The translations under genes were made by a program, and so were the position numbers. The notes under the pieces were generated by a model. That model was not told where the DNA came from. It ran no database searches and worked only from the letters and a program-made list of their open reading frames with translations. A stretch of DNA of 64,000 nt from Datisca glomerata. Its lineage: Eukaryota; Streptophyta; Magnoliopsida; Cucurbitales; Datiscaceae. Positions 23,654-35,988 of this stretch are shown piece after piece. Position 1 is the first letter of the stretch; the number at the start of each line of letters is the position of its first letter. The stretch covers positions 1,054,001 through 1,118,000 of the forward strand of contig QANY01009387.1 of assembly GCA_003255025.1 (NCBI GenBank), written 5' to 3'.

Positions 23654-24106
23654 AGATAATGAGAAAATAAGGAGTAAAGAGAAATGAGTAGTAAACACCA
23701 TGACTTACATGGAAAACCCCTATAGGGAAGAAAAACTATGAGAAAATTTTGATAGTATTTTCACTATGGAGAGAATGTTTACAAGACAAATGCAAGTTAC
23801 ATGTTGTCCTTGTTTCTTGTGTGTGTTTAGAGTTCATTTGAAGTCTCATCTTGCCTCTATTTATAGGCATTCAATAGAATCTGATGTAGCTTATCTAATT
23901 TTATCTAAAACTAGAATCAACAGAATATTTCATTTTGATCAAGCTTATCAAAATTAGCAACTGAATAATCTTAACCGTCTCATCAATACAATGATCTTTA
24001 TAAACTTCTTTGGATTGTCACATCGGCAAGCCATATACTTTCGTCTAATTGGTCTCCTCCTTAAATTTTCAGTGACTTGACAGATTGAAGAATTTATGCC
24101 CGTTCA
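23654..24106 (-). repeat. Right 450-bp direct repeat (5' LTR-like on the minus strand)
   Basis: It is the partner of 20831-21277. Its TATA-like motif is at 23857-23866 (CTATAAATAG on the minus strand). Confidence 0.6.
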
Positions 24107-24389
24107 ACCACAGACCCTAAATGTTCCCAGGCATAGAATTCAAACAATTCTTTGTCACTTAATTTGGTAGTCTGAAAAGGAAGAGAGATATACATCATAT
24201 ACATATAATACTTCGGTTCACAGCCTCTATAAGGTTCAGGTGATGTCGCTACAATTGTTCAATACGATAGACCTCAAGAGGGGTTTCATTATGGCAGCTC
24301 GAACTGGAAACTCATTATAGAGGCTACGAGTGTTATAGCTCCACTTAATTTACGAAAATGTAAAATTTCTTGATCTATGTTGTCTCAGT

Positions 24390-25750
24390 TTGCCCCAACG
24401 ACCCTAAAGAAACCGTCAACATTGGTGTAGACCTTAGAGATCCACTACAAAAAAAACACATCTCTTTCTTGGGGAGATTTGGAAGACTCATAGAGCATCT
24501 CAAATATGCCAAGGAAAAGCTCCTCAGTATTATCACATAAACTGGGGGTACAGCCCAATCCCATTCACAAACCCATCAAACAAAAGCGGCAGGAGTTCGC
24601 ATCCAACATGAACACTATCATCAATGAAGAGCTCCAAAGGTCGTTAGATGCAGGGTTTATCTGAGAGGTGCAATTCCAAGACTAGTTAACTAACTTCGAG
24701 ATGGTAAAAAATAAGAATGGAAAATGGAGGTCTGCATTGATTTCACGATTTAAATAAGGCATTCCCGATGATAATTTTTCTTTAATGAAGATTGATTAGT
24801 TAACAGATGCCACGTCCATACACGAGATGTTATGCCTCATTAATAATGGAAGGGGGGACATACTTTTACGAAGTGATGCATTTTGAACTTAAGAACGCAG
24901 GAGCCACTTCTCAATGGCTCGTCAATCAAATGTTATAGCAAAATCTCAGACACGATATTGAAGTATTATCGACAATATGATGGTCAAATCAGTCTAATCC
25001 ATGAATCATGTATCACACCTGAGGCAGGCATTTGAGGTATTGAATAAATATGATATGAAGCTTAACCCTTTTAAATGTTTTTTTGGTGTGTCATCAGGAA
25101 AGTTCCTTAGAACTCCAAGGTGTTGGGTTAAGGTTAACCTTGATCAGATCGGTGCCATTCTAGAAATGGTCGCACCCCATTCAATCAAAGTGGTCTAGAA
25201 AAATTAATTAGAAGACCAGTTGCTCAAAATAAGTTTATCTCCAAATCGTCATATAAGTTTTTGGCCCTTCTTCAATATTTTAAAGGGTAGCGAAATATTC
25301 AGGTGGGGCGGTGGGTGGGAAAACGCATTTGCAGACCTCAAACAATAACTGATATTTGTGCCCTTGTTATCAAAACAAAAAGAAGGACATGCATTGTATC
25401 AGTACGTAATTGTATCCAAGTTTGTGGTCAGCTCTACGCTCGTCCGCAAAGTGAGGAAAGATTAGTGACCAATCTACCATGTTAGTAAAATTCTCTTAGA
25501 TTCAGAAACAAGATACTCTCATATGGAAAAGCTGAGACTCGGGTCTGTAACAAAAGGCTAGAAGTTGAAGCATTATTTTTAAAAGCCACACCATAGTGGT
25601 AAGAATGTCACACCCCCTCAGGGCCATGCTGCAAAAATTAAACATGCCTAACATATTGATGACATTGGACATAGAGCTAGGAGAATTAGACATGTGATAC
25701 AAACCTCGGACTGCAATCAAGGCTCAAACACTGGCATATTTTTGTAGTAA
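24390..25750 (+). pseudogene. Tat-type Ty3/gypsy RT and RNase H remnant
   Basis: RT starts near 24570 with KQKRQEFASNM and INEELQRSLDAGFI. The block at 25010-25140 reads HLRQAFEVLNKYDMKLNP, then KCFFGVSSGKFL, a pattern typical of Tat/Ogre-like elements. RNase H follows (about 25490-25740): ILLDSETRYSHMEKL and YKPRTAIKAQTLAYF. There are many stops and shifts, and the palm active site is not recognisable. Integrase is absent. About 310 bp further on, the region is split by copia C2, and a likely LTR of the same element lies beyond it at 32750-33480. Confidence 0.75.
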
Positions 25751-25777
25751 AAATGATACCCTCGTCCCAAAAGAACA

Positions 25778-26104
25778 ATGGAAAAAGAGATATCACAAAA
25801 TCTATCATTGTTCTTACAAAACAGATCTCACGTCAGTCATGATAGTGACCCGGAATTGAGGAGAACTGGTCCCTCTTGGAATGAGGATTCAACCCGTGTA
25901 AGTGTAGACTTAGAGGGGGTCAGTTATCCTTCGGCCTCAACACGAGTAACAAAGGCAGAGACAGCCATGAGGGCATGGTCTGAACCCAACTCTTTGATTG
26001 GAGCCTTCAAGCTAGTGAACACATTCGAAGACTCAAGAGAATCAAGATCTAAGGAGCTACTATTGGAGATGATAAAGGAAAGAGAAGTCAAAAGAAAGAA
26101 ATAA
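25778..26104 (+). other. Unrecognised open frame next to copia C2
   Basis: A 108-codon frame contains SLIGAFKLVNTFEDSRESRS. Its last 44 bases lie inside the C2 LTR, so the native frame was cut by that insertion. I recognise no domain. It probably belongs to the decayed gypsy element or is chance. Confidence 0.25.
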
Positions 26105-26967
26105 AAGAAAAAGTGTGTGATGTGAAATGGAGTGAGATTTAGTCCCACATTGAAAACTCAAAGAAAATATGTTGGATTTATAAACCCAACTCTCATACCT
26201 TGGGGTTAGCCCCAAGGGGCACCCCACATTTTGTGGGGAAGGAAGGTGTCACATGGTCCTCCCCTAACGCGCCGCCGCCGCGGCCGACTCGGCTTGGTCC
26301 GGTTTGTATCAAAAAGTTTCTTTTGATTATTTACTTGGAGAGGAAGGCTTGGAGCTTTGAATTTGTCAAAGCTATATAAATATCTCCTGGATTATCTGCA
26401 GAAGATAATTAGACCTTATAAGTACTAATTTCGTGCATGATCTTATCTCCATTATCCCAATTTCGTGCATGACCTTATCAGCACTAACCATTTTTTTTAC
26501 TTGCTCCCCAAACTGCCCACGTTTTTTAAATAAAGGCAGTGTGTGAGCACACATAAGTAACTTCAGTTTTATCACCATTAGAAAAAAAATTCATTTTGAT
26601 CACCATCATCAAACATCTTCATATTGAGAGAGAGATACAGAGATTTCTAAGAGAGTCTGGGTTATTCGTTGCTATACTCAAACTTAGATCGTTGTATCCT
26701 GCAGAGGCGATTCGTCGTAGTCTCCAAGTACCCTGTGGAGGACGATTATTGTCTTTAGGACATTGCTTACGAGCAATCCTTGATCTTCAATTTTTTTTCT
26801 GCTGGAATTTCAACTGTATTTGTTTTCTCTATTTAATTTTGAATTTTCGTGTATGAATTCTAATAATTTTCGTTGTAATCATCTCTATTGCGTTTAAGTT
26901 ATATTCATTTCAATTTCATTGTATTGTTCGTATATGAAAGCATCTTGTTCCATCACTACCTACAATA
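26061..26967 (+). repeat. 5' LTR of copia C2
   Basis: It starts TATTGGAGATG (TG changed to TA) and ends CTACAATA, against CTACAACA in the 3' LTR. Indels make it about 65 bp shorter than its partner. Confidence 0.92.
26373..26380 (+). promoter_or_regulatory. TATA box of the C2 5' LTR
   Basis: TATATAAA occurs about 300 bp into the LTR. The same site is kept in the 3' LTR near 31654-31662. Confidence 0.6.
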
Positions 26968-26984
26968 ATCTAAAGATAATAATT

Positions 26985-29900
26985 ATGGAACAATCTGCTG
27001 GAATCAAGACTTTGCATGCTGAAAGACCTGAGAAGTTCAATGGGGATGACTTTAAACAATGGCAACAGAAAATGGTATTCTATCTGACCACTCTCAATCT
27101 AGCACATCTGCTGACGGGCAATATTCCTCGTGCACCAAAGGAAGGACAATCAAAGGAGCTAACATCGACACGGGAAGCTTGGATTCATTCAGACTTCCTT
27201 TGCCAAAACTATATCTTGAACGGCTTGGTAGACACCCTCTACAACGTCTACTCGTCGTTCAAGATGGCGAAGGAGCTGTGGTAGGCCTTGGAGAAGAAAT
27301 ACAAAACTGAGGATGCCGGGATGAAGAATTTTATCATCGGAAAATTCTTGAACGACGAGATAGATGATAACAACACGGTAATCAGTCAAGTGGAGGAATT
27401 ATAGATTATCTTCAACAATATGAAGGTCGAGGGGGTGATCATGAATGAACCGTTTTAAGTCGTGTCCATCATTGAGAAGTTGTCGCCGTCGTGGAAGGAC
27501 TTTAAGAATTATCTGAAGCACAAGCATAAGGAACTTAGCATGCAGGATCTGATTGTTCGGCTGAGAATAGAGGAGGACAACCGAAAAAATGAAAAGAAAG
27601 CAATGTGGGCAACCTACAGAATGAAATCTAACGTGGTGGAAGGAAACAAATCCAATCAACCGAGCAAGAAAAGGAAGACATCGTCAAGCATTGCTCAGAA
27701 AGGTAACTCAGATAAACGCATTAAGGGCAATTGCTGGGTGTGTTGTAAAGCCGGACACAGGGCAAATAACAGCAATTTTAAGAAAGATCATAACGATGGT
27801 AATCAACCTTGTAACAGCGAGAAAATTAATTAAGCAAATATGATGGAGATAGATGATCTCTGTGCTATGATTTCTGAGATTTGTGTTGAAGTTCACATCC
27901 GAAAAATAACTCTCTCCTGGACATCCTGCATGTGCCTGAAATTCGTAGGAATTTGGTTTCAGGATCTCTTTTATGTAAGAATGGATTTAAGATTGTCTTT
28001 GATGCTGGTAAGTTTATTCTGACTAAGGTAGGGATGTTTGTTCGGAAAGGTTATAATTTTGATGGTCTTTTTAGACTTAATGTGTCTACTATAACTCCTA
28101 CTATTATTAATAATAATTCTGCCTTTTCTGTTTATATTGTTGAACTGTCTAATATTTGTCATGCTAGATTAGGACATGTTAATTTTCGATCCTTACAACG
28201 AATGATTAATTTAGAACTTTTGCCTAGTTTTACCCTAGAAAAAAGAAATAAATGTGAGATATGCGTAGAATCTAAATTTGCAAGTAAATCATTTAAATCT
28301 GTAGAAAAAACAAATGTCTTACTTGATTTGATACATAGTGATTTGTGTGATTTAAAATTAACACCTAGTAGGCGAGGTAGAAAATACATTGTTACATTTA
28401 TTGATGATTTCAGTAAATATTGTTATGTACATCTGCTTCGTTCAAAGAATGAGACTTTGGATATGTTTAAGACATACAATGAAGTTGAAAACCAACTTGG
28501 TATAAATATCAAAATGCTTAGATTTGACCGAGGTGGAGAGTATGACTCCACTATGCTGTCTGAATTATTTGCTCAGCATAGAATTGTACATCAAAATACT
28601 GCAGCTTGTATGCCTCAACAGAATGAGGTGGCTGAAAGGAAGAATAGAATTCTGAAAAATATGGTGAACTCTATGTTAAACAGTTCTGGATTACCCCAAA
28701 ATTTGTGGGGGGAGGCCTTGCTTACAGCAAACACCGTACTTAACAGGATTCTACATAAGAAGACCAACAAGTCTCCTTATGAAGAGTGAAAATGGAAGTT
28801 ACCTTCCTATAAAATCCTAAAAGTGTGGGGTTGTCTCACAAAGGTACAAGTACCGTTGCCAAAAAGAGTAAAGCTAGGGCTTAAGATGATAGACTGTGTT
28901 TTCGTAGGATATTCATTGAATAGTGCTGCATATAGATTTTTGGTTATTAGGTCAGAGATTTCTGACATAAGTACCAACACTATAATTGAGTCTGTCAATG
29001 TTGAATTCTTTGATAATGTGTTTCCATGTAAGGAAGGAAGGCACAGTCAAACTGCTAAACGAGGTTTAAAAGAAAGTTCTTCTAGAACTCAGATTGATGA
29101 AGAATCTGAACCTGAGCTTAGAAGAAGTAAAAGATTTAAATCGAGTACCTCATTTGGTCTAGAGTTTCTAACATACCTGACGGAGGCCGAACCTCAAACC
29201 TATAAGGAGCCAATGTCTAACCTTGAGGCTCTTTTTTGGAAGGAAGCGGTCGATAATGAGATAGATTCCATTATGCAAAATAACACATGGATGTTGGTAA
29301 ATCTCCCACCTGGGAATAAACCAATAGTCTGTAAATGGATCTTCAAAAGAAAGTTGAGAGCTGATGGTACTATTGAAAAGTACAAAGCTCGGTTGGTAAC
29401 TAAAGGATACCGACAGAAGGAAGGTGTAGACTTTTTCGATACCTATTCTCCAGTGATGAGAATCACATCTATCAAGATGTTGATTGCACTAACATCTTTA
29501 CATAATTTGAAAATTCACCAAATGGATGTAAAGACTGCTTTCTTAAATGAAGAATTGGATGAAAAAATCTACATGGAACAACCCGAAGGGTTTGTGGTTA
29601 AAGGCCAAGAACGAAAAGTATGTAAACTTGTTAAATCTCTTTATGGATTAAAACAAGCATCAAAGCAATGGCACGAGAAGTTTGATCACACAACGTTATC
29701 TAATGAATTTAAGATAAGTGAGTGTGATAAATGTGTCTACATTAAAGTACTAATGATAAATTCGTCATAGTATGATTATATGTAGATGACATGCTTACAG
29801 TGTGATCGAATAAGGATATAATATCTTCTACTAAGAAGATGCTGGATTTTAATTTTGACATGAGAGACTTAGGTCAATTAGATGTTATTCTTGGAATTCA

Positions 29901-30727
29901 AGTAAAGCGAACTGAAAATGAATATATCCTTACTCAGTCCCGTTATATAGAAAAGATTTTAAAAAGGTTTGGGCAATATAAAACCAAACCTGCAGTAACT
30001 CCGTTCGACCTAGACTGTAAGTTGAGGAAGAATAATAGAGTTGAAGTATCTCAATTAGAGTACTCACAAATAATTGAGAGTTTAATGTATATCATGAATT
30101 GCACCAGGCCTGATATAGCCTATTTAGTAGGAAGGTTGGCAAAATATATGAGTAATCCTGAACATGATCACTAGAGTGCATTAATAAGAGTACTAAGGTA
30201 CTTAAATTTACTATGAAGTAAGGACTGCACTACTCAATCTATCCACCAGTGTTAAAAGGATTTAGTGATACTAACTGGATATCAGACAGTCTAGAGACTA
30301 AATCTACTAGTTGATATATTTTACCCTAGGTGGTGAAGCTATCTCATGGAAGTGTTTTAAGCAGACCTGTATAGCTCGTTCAACTATGGAATCAGAATTC
30401 ATAGCTTTGGACAAGGCTTGTGAAGAAACAGAATGGCTCAGGAATTTCTTGGAAGATATTTCGGTGTGGCCAAAACCAGCGTCAACAATATGTGTCCACT
30501 GGGACAATATGGCTACAACCTTTAGAGTGAAAAATAATGTGTATAATGGTAAGTCTAGGCATATCAGATGAAGACATAATACCATTAAACAGTTGCTCTC
30601 CAATGAGATAATTTTCTTAGACTTTATAAGGTCAAAAGAGAAACTTGCTGACCCTCTGACCAAAGGTTTGTCAAGGGAACAAATAAAACAAACATCAAGG
30701 GGAATGTACTTAAAGCCTATTCAATGA
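26985..30727 (+). pseudogene. Copia C2 gag-pol polyprotein, disabled
   Basis: The ATG at 26985 is 18 bp after the LTR. Gag (26985-27830) opens MEQSAGIKTLHAERPEKFNG and ends in a CCHC-type zinc knuckle (about 27735-27775) whose last Cys is Ser. It has in-frame stops near 27282, 27402 and 27456. The protease catalytic core is missing near 27890. Gag-pre-integrase and integrase (27932-28789) show the expected DRGGEY and QQNEVAERKNR blocks. A Trp codon has become TGA at 28787. RT (from about 29220) keeps QMDVKTAFLN and the active site YVDD at 29779-29790, but with a frameshift near 29745 and a TGA just before it. RNase H (30311-30571) includes STMESEF. The reading ends at TGA 30725-30727. At least two frameshifts and five or more stops make it inactive. 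Confidence 0.93.
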
Positions 30728-31295
30728 ATCATTCAGGTGGGAACCTAACCTAGTTTACTGGAGATCACAAGATCTAGGTTCAATAGGAAAACTGGCAGGA
30801 ATGGTTCACATAACACACAAAGAAACTGTATTTCTTCTCATTCCTATGATGTCATGAAAGTGCGTTGTCTGTCAACGATAAAATGGTATACTTAGTATTT
30901 ATTGACGTTGATATCTTGCTTAAAAGAGGAGTATAGACATAATGCTCTTAATCATCGTCATCTATGATAAAGTAGATGTGGGGTCATTTCTATTAGAGGT
31001 CTGAATGGCTTAACCTCTCTAAAGCTCTCATGAAAGCGAGATATGTTTAGGACCAAAATGAACAAAATCGTATGAACTCAGATGTATTAAGATGAGATAT
31101 GTGTGAAATTTGTTGTCTCAGTTTATCTCAGAGAAAGTTCAGTTCAAGAGCGTAGTCCACCATTCTTCAGAATAAATCCGATAAATTCTCACTAAGGAAG
31201 GTTCAAGTCCAAAAAACATCTCTCCTGATGCATATCTCATATGCTTTATCTCATGTTGTTGTCTAACTAGGACACATTTCATTCAAGTAAGGGAT
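30728..31295 (+). other. C2 3' untranslated region
   Basis: This lies between the polyprotein stop and the 3' LTR. No gene. It ends in the purine-rich tract AAGTAAGGGA at about 31285-31295. Confidence 0.7.
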
Positions 31296-32267
31296 TGTTG
31301 GAGATGATAAAGGAAGGAGAAGTCAAAAGAAAGAAATAAAAGAAAAAGTGTTAATGAAAGTGTGCGATGTGAAATTGAGTGGGATTTAGTCTCACATTGA
31401 AAACTCAAGGAGATTATGTTGGGTTTATAAACCCAACTCTCATGCCTTAGGGTTGACCCCAAGGGTCACCCCACATTTTGTGGGGAATGGAGGACCTAGA
31501 TGGCACATGGTCCTCCCCCCACACGTGGCCGCCGACCATCTGTCCAACCGGCTCGACTCGGCACGGTTCAATCCAGTTTGTTCGATGAATTATTTTTGGA
31601 TAATTTTTTTTTAATTATTTACTTGGAATTTGGAGCTTTGAATTTGTCAAAACTATATAAATATCTCCTGAGTTATCTGGATTATTTGCAGAAGATAATT
31701 AGACCTTATCGACACTAATTTCGCGTGCATGATCTTATCTCCATTATCCCCAATTTCGTACATGGCTTTATTAACACTAACCATTTTTTTTACTTGCTCC
31801 CCAAGCTGCCACGTTTTAAATATAGCAAGTGTGTGAGCACACAGAAGTAACTTCGGTTTTATCACCATTAGAAAAAAATTATGTTTTCATCATCATCATC
31901 AAACATCTACATGTTGAGAGAGAGATACAGAGATTTCTGAGAGAGTCTAAGTTATTGGTTGCTATACACAGATTTAGATCGTTATATCCTGCAGAGACGA
32001 TTCGTCGTAGTCTCCAAACATCATGTGTATGACTATTATTATTTTTAGGACACTGTTTACGAGCAATCATCGATCTTCATCTTTTTTCTGCTTTAATTAT
32101 TGAAATTTTCAGTTGTATTTGTTTTCTCTATTTAATTTCAAATTTCCGTGTATTAATTCTAATATTTTCGTTATAATCGTCTCTCTATTACATTTAAGTT
32201 GTATTCGTTCGAATTTCATTATATTGTTGGTATATGAAAACATCTTGTTTCATCACTACCTACAACA
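31296..32267 (+). repeat. 3' LTR of copia C2
   Basis: It starts TGTTGGAGATG and ends CTACAACA, followed by the GCTAC duplication. It matches 26061-26967 throughout. Confidence 0.95.
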
Positions 32268-32272
32268 GCTAC

Positions 32273-32750
32273 TACCTAAAATTGCAGTGACACGCTCAAT
32301 GATGTAGATATCTTGGCATAAAGTACAAAGAACACAATATCTACGAAGACAAGTAACAAGGATGGATCAAAAGTCATCCACCCTGACCAGAGTTTCACGT
32401 AAAAGGATAACTTCCTTAAAACCCTGATGGGAAACTTATGAACCTTGCAAAACGCCTCTAAAAGCAAAAAAATCCCAAGAAATCCACACAAATCATAAGA
32501 TGATTTCGATCGAATTATGACTAGAAGGGAAGCCAACCTTTTAAAACTAAGAGGTGCTTCATGAAAATGATGAGGATGAGCTACTCAACCATGAAAATGG
32601 CGCATCGTCGCAAAAAAATGGAGAACCAAAGAAAGCGTGAAAATTCAAAATAACAAAGTGAAAGGGAAATGACATTTCAGGAAATAAAAATACTATTTTC
32701 AAAACCAACGGCCGAGATCTCATCTCGATCAACACTTCGGATGTGACAAG
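32273..32750. other. Continuation of the copia C2 target; unassigned
   Basis: This sequence was contiguous with 25751-26060 before C2 inserted. I recognise no gene in it. Confidence 0.35.
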
Positions 32751-33480
32751 TGATGACAAACTATAGAAACATCTAGTTGGGCTGAAGTCCAAGATCCAGG
32801 ACAAGCCCACAAATGGCCCAAGAAGTCACCACAAGGGCATGTCTCAACCATGCCTTGGAACGCTTTGAGATCAAGGCACAATTCGACTTCCACCAAGCCT
32901 CAGGCTAAACCATGACTGAGGCTGAGACGTCCCTTACTCATCTGATGTCACCATTGAGCAAGGGATTACACCAGAGCACATGCTTGATCCTAGGCCACGA
33001 GATCCAAACCTTCAGCCCTGACCGAGTCCAATCCAGATTGAGGATCGAAGACCATCAATGACCGTTGAACTATGCTATAGATGGAAACCTTCGTCAAATG
33101 GAAATAGCATCTAATGAGATTCTCCATAAGGGAAATCGTAACTGTGTAATGGAAAAGGGAATTGAAACCATATAAAAGGCAAGTCTACTAGAAAGTAGTC
33201 ATCTCCATAAATGCACTCATTTTCCTTAATTGGCATAAGAAAGAAGTATACATCAAACCTAGACCAAGCTTCACTAGAAGCCTTTAAAAATATGATCGCG
33301 AGCCATCTCATTTATGGTATACAATCTCCATTAGCTTTAACTCATTTATGGTATACAATCTTCATTAGTTTGAACTATTCTCTAAGTACCTATTAACTTG
33401 ATCTTCAGAGTTGATTAGACTTGGTATCACACCGGTATTGAGTTAACATTATGGTAAATCTTTCTTTACTTTTACAGATT
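32750..33480 (+). repeat. Probable Tat-type gypsy LTR
   Basis: It is GC-richer than its surroundings. A TATA-like CCATATAAAAGG lies at about 33167-33178. Near the end is GACTTGGTATCACACCGG, a worn form of the sequence that closes Tat/Ogre LTRs. It is likely the 3' LTR of the element whose RT is at 24390-25750. Ends are approximate. Confidence 0.4.
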
Positions 33481-34481
33481 AGGAAGAATCATCAAGTGAT
33501 ACATGACACAACTTTTGACAACATATTTTTGTCATCTACACATCAAATCCATGATAGTAAACATGGTAAAACTATCATAAATTCAAAACATTATAATAAT
33601 AAAATTGAAAACATTAGATTAAAATATTACCCAACCAAATTTAATTCTTATTTAATTGGGGCAACATTCAATGGGAGATTCTAAAAAAGAAAAAAAGTAG
33701 TTATTATTTATTTGAAAAGTAAGAAGGTATATTTTTTTCCAAGAGTAAAAACCGTTTATAAGAAGTTCAACATGGATAAATTCTTTTTTTTGGAAACTCT
33801 AACAAGGCGGACCAGTGACCAGCTGGTCATGCCTGCTGCTGTAATCTCTCTAATGTACCATCGAATTTTCCCAAAGTTGGTTTAAAGATGTCCTATTCGT
33901 TCTTCGAAAACAAAGTTTTAGCATTTGGTTGATCGTAGGTACTTTAATTGACAAACGAAGAAGATGCCAATACAGATTCATGCAAAGGACAACGGCCAAG
34001 TTACTTATCCTAATTCGGAAATGTTATATGGTTCCCAAGAATGAACTAACATGTACATTTCCAGTAAGATTCATTCTACCAAAAAAATCATTTTTTTATT
34101 TCTTTAATCTTTTTCCTGAAGGGGACGTGAATATCAATTAACATGCTGACAAGTAACATACAGATCAGAAACCATCAGTGAGCTGCTCTGGCAGCGCAGT
34201 AACATTAAACAAAGCAGAACAATGGTTTACTACAAGCTTTAGTTTGTAGCCATTGCATGAACAAAACTTGCTTTGCTATTCAGTGTTTTAATATGTGCTT
34301 ACTTGACTTGCAGAGTAAACAATCAAGCATGTCACAAAATACAACTTAATGTTTACTGCAAGATCTAATTTACGGGATTAATTATTCCGTAAGAATCAAA
34401 ATCTTTATGGCCGGACTCTGTTTACATTCGGTGATCGGCTTTTTCCTATCTGTACAGACATTCTTCTTGATTTTCTTCAAG
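33481..34481. other. Intergenic, including the 3' flank of the RING gene
   Basis: It is AT-rich to about 33780. The part nearest 34481 is expected to hold the 3' UTR of the minus-strand gene, but I could not fix a polyadenylation site. A 70-codon frame at 33929-34141 shows no domain. Confidence 0.4.
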
Positions 34482-35988
34482 TTAGATCAAGTATTCATAA
34501 TACACCAAGAAAAGGGCATCTGGGTAGTCCTTTGGTAAGCTGTTCATGTAGAGGTAGAAACTCGACAAGTCTTCTTTGCAAACTGTTTCAGCATCAGCCA
34601 CATCTTTATTACAAGTGAGAACCCATAAGTCCTCTGAGTTTACTCTCTTTATGCTACCACGACAAAATGGGCAGGACTGTGATCTTGTGTTCCTGCAATT
34701 TACAATGAAACATACTATAACCTAAAGTTTTATGACTTGTCTAAATGCAAGCGTTCACAGTGAATATACCGGAAGAAAAAGATGCAAAGCTCGATATTTA
34801 CCATTTATGGTAGCATTTGCTGCACATCGCATGACAACAATTCGGCAAAACCACCTTGGTGCAAGGCTCTAAGCAAATCCCACATTCATCTTCTCTCTCC
34901 GAATCAATATTGCTCAATTTGCTTACTCCTTCGAGTTTTTCACTACACATCTCCATGTTCGGATGCCCTTCTATAGCATCCTCAAACTCCCCGATGTTGC
35001 CATGGAGCTTTTGAAGAGACGGCAATATAATAGCTAAAATGGTTATTTTACATGAAGCAAAGTAAGTCAGAAACATTTTGTACGCGAAACGGATTAGCTC
35101 GAAGTTTTGGAACCTGACAAGTCGATCAGTCAGGGCATACCATAAAAGTCTCTAATGGTTGCCTTCCTTCCATGTTTAGATATGTTTCGTCTCCCATCTG
35201 AGTACACCTGAATTAAGTATGTCAGCACTCAATAATAAATCATTTACCAAAATATATATGAAATGCCAAGAAGTTACAAAAGAAAACGAGAAGCATTCAT
35301 TAGGCCTGTAAGAGGATCCCACCTTGTAAACAAGTATGTGGAAGAAACTTATATATCTGGGGAGTAGACATGTACATGAACAATCTATCCATTGTAGCAA
35401 AAACAGAAAGAGAGGAGCCAAATGATTGTAAACCAGTTTCATTTGAAGATGGGCCCCTCCTTTGGCTTTTGGAATTGCAGCAGCTCTAAAAACCCACATG
35501 TAAACAAAAATATTTTAGAGAACTAAAACAGCAGCAGATGATAACTAGTTTCACCTTGTCATTTATATTGAATTTTCTTCAGTACGACCAAAGCTCTCGG
35601 ACTATAAGGAATGAGGAAACCAACAAATCCTGATTAAATATGGTCCGAAAATCCCCAATGGAACACCTTTTGCAGTTTTTGATCCATGAATTCTCAGAAT
35701 CAAATACAAGCATAAGAGGAAAATAAAATTAATTAAAAGAACAAATGAGTTATGCCCCCCCCCCCCCAAATTAGGAAACTGTCTATATAAGGCCTAATTA
35801 AAGAACACAAATTGAAACAGTTAAAACCCAGTTGATAAGAAACGAACTTAGAACCAAATGAAATTGAAAGTAGATGAAAAAGGAAGTGAAAGGAAAAGAA
35901 ACACTAACAGAGCATTTGCATGCTGTATATCAGACTCCAGTACTTTGAGGGAATCCTGATACGAGGAGCGAGCCAACTGATAATACAT
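34482..35988 (-). CDS. RING-type E3 ubiquitin-protein ligase, AIRP2-like
   Basis: This should be a RING-type E3 that passes ubiquitin from an E2 to substrates. AIRP2, a family member, works in abscisic acid and drought signalling. Five exons on the minus strand have GT/AG sites and consistent phases: 35988-35909, 35485-35323, 35207-35141, 35033-34802, 34692-34482. The joined frame is 753 nt, 250 aa, with no stop inside. It starts MYYQLARSSYQDSLKVLESD and ends in a TAA codon at 34484-34482. The C3HC4 RING-HC is complete: C154-x2-C157, C169-x-H171-x2-C174-x2-C177, C188-x2-C191. The N-terminal half carries the family's LAPLFLFLLQWIDC and DGRRNISKHGRKATIRDFY blocks. Family length is about 240-250 aa, so it looks whole. 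There are no gene neighbours; it is an island among transposons. Regulation by stress is possible from the family but not shown here. Confidence 0.93.
35755..35767. repeat. Run of 13 C in intron 1 of the RING gene
   Basis: A pure C run (G on the gene strand) lies within the first intron. Such runs are length-variable. Confidence 0.9.

Larger units (their letters stand above)
20831..24106 (-). mobile_element. Possible non-autonomous LTR element with minisatellite interior
   Basis: Two direct repeats of about 450 bp (20831-21277 and 23654-24106) enclose 2.4 kb with no retroviral-type coding. Read on the minus strand both repeats start TGAACGGGCATAAATTC, carry a TATA box (TATAAATAGA, at 21031-21040 in the left copy), and end near CTCATTATC. 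Just before the left repeat on that strand is a purine-rich tract (AATAAGGGTAAA), as expected of a polypurine tract. No recognised primer-binding site follows the right copy and no target duplication is visible, so the element status is inferred. The interior holds three different tandem arrays. Confidence 0.5.
26061..32267 (+). mobile_element. Complete Ty1/copia element C2, target duplication GCTAC
   Basis: The two LTRs are 26061-26967 and 31296-32267. The 5-bp target duplication GCTAC flanks it exactly (26056-26060 and 32268-32272). The polyprotein lies between them in the order gag, integrase, RT, RNase H, the copia order. A purine tract (AAGTAAGGGA) precedes the 3' LTR. Oddities are the missing PBS, the missing protease core and several stops and shifts. 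It inserted into the decayed Tat-type gypsy element. Confidence 0.95.

Noticed and set aside
35176..35499. 107-codon unspliced minus-strand frame
   Set aside because: It reads through intron 2 of the RING gene. The exon inside it is used with its splice sites instead.
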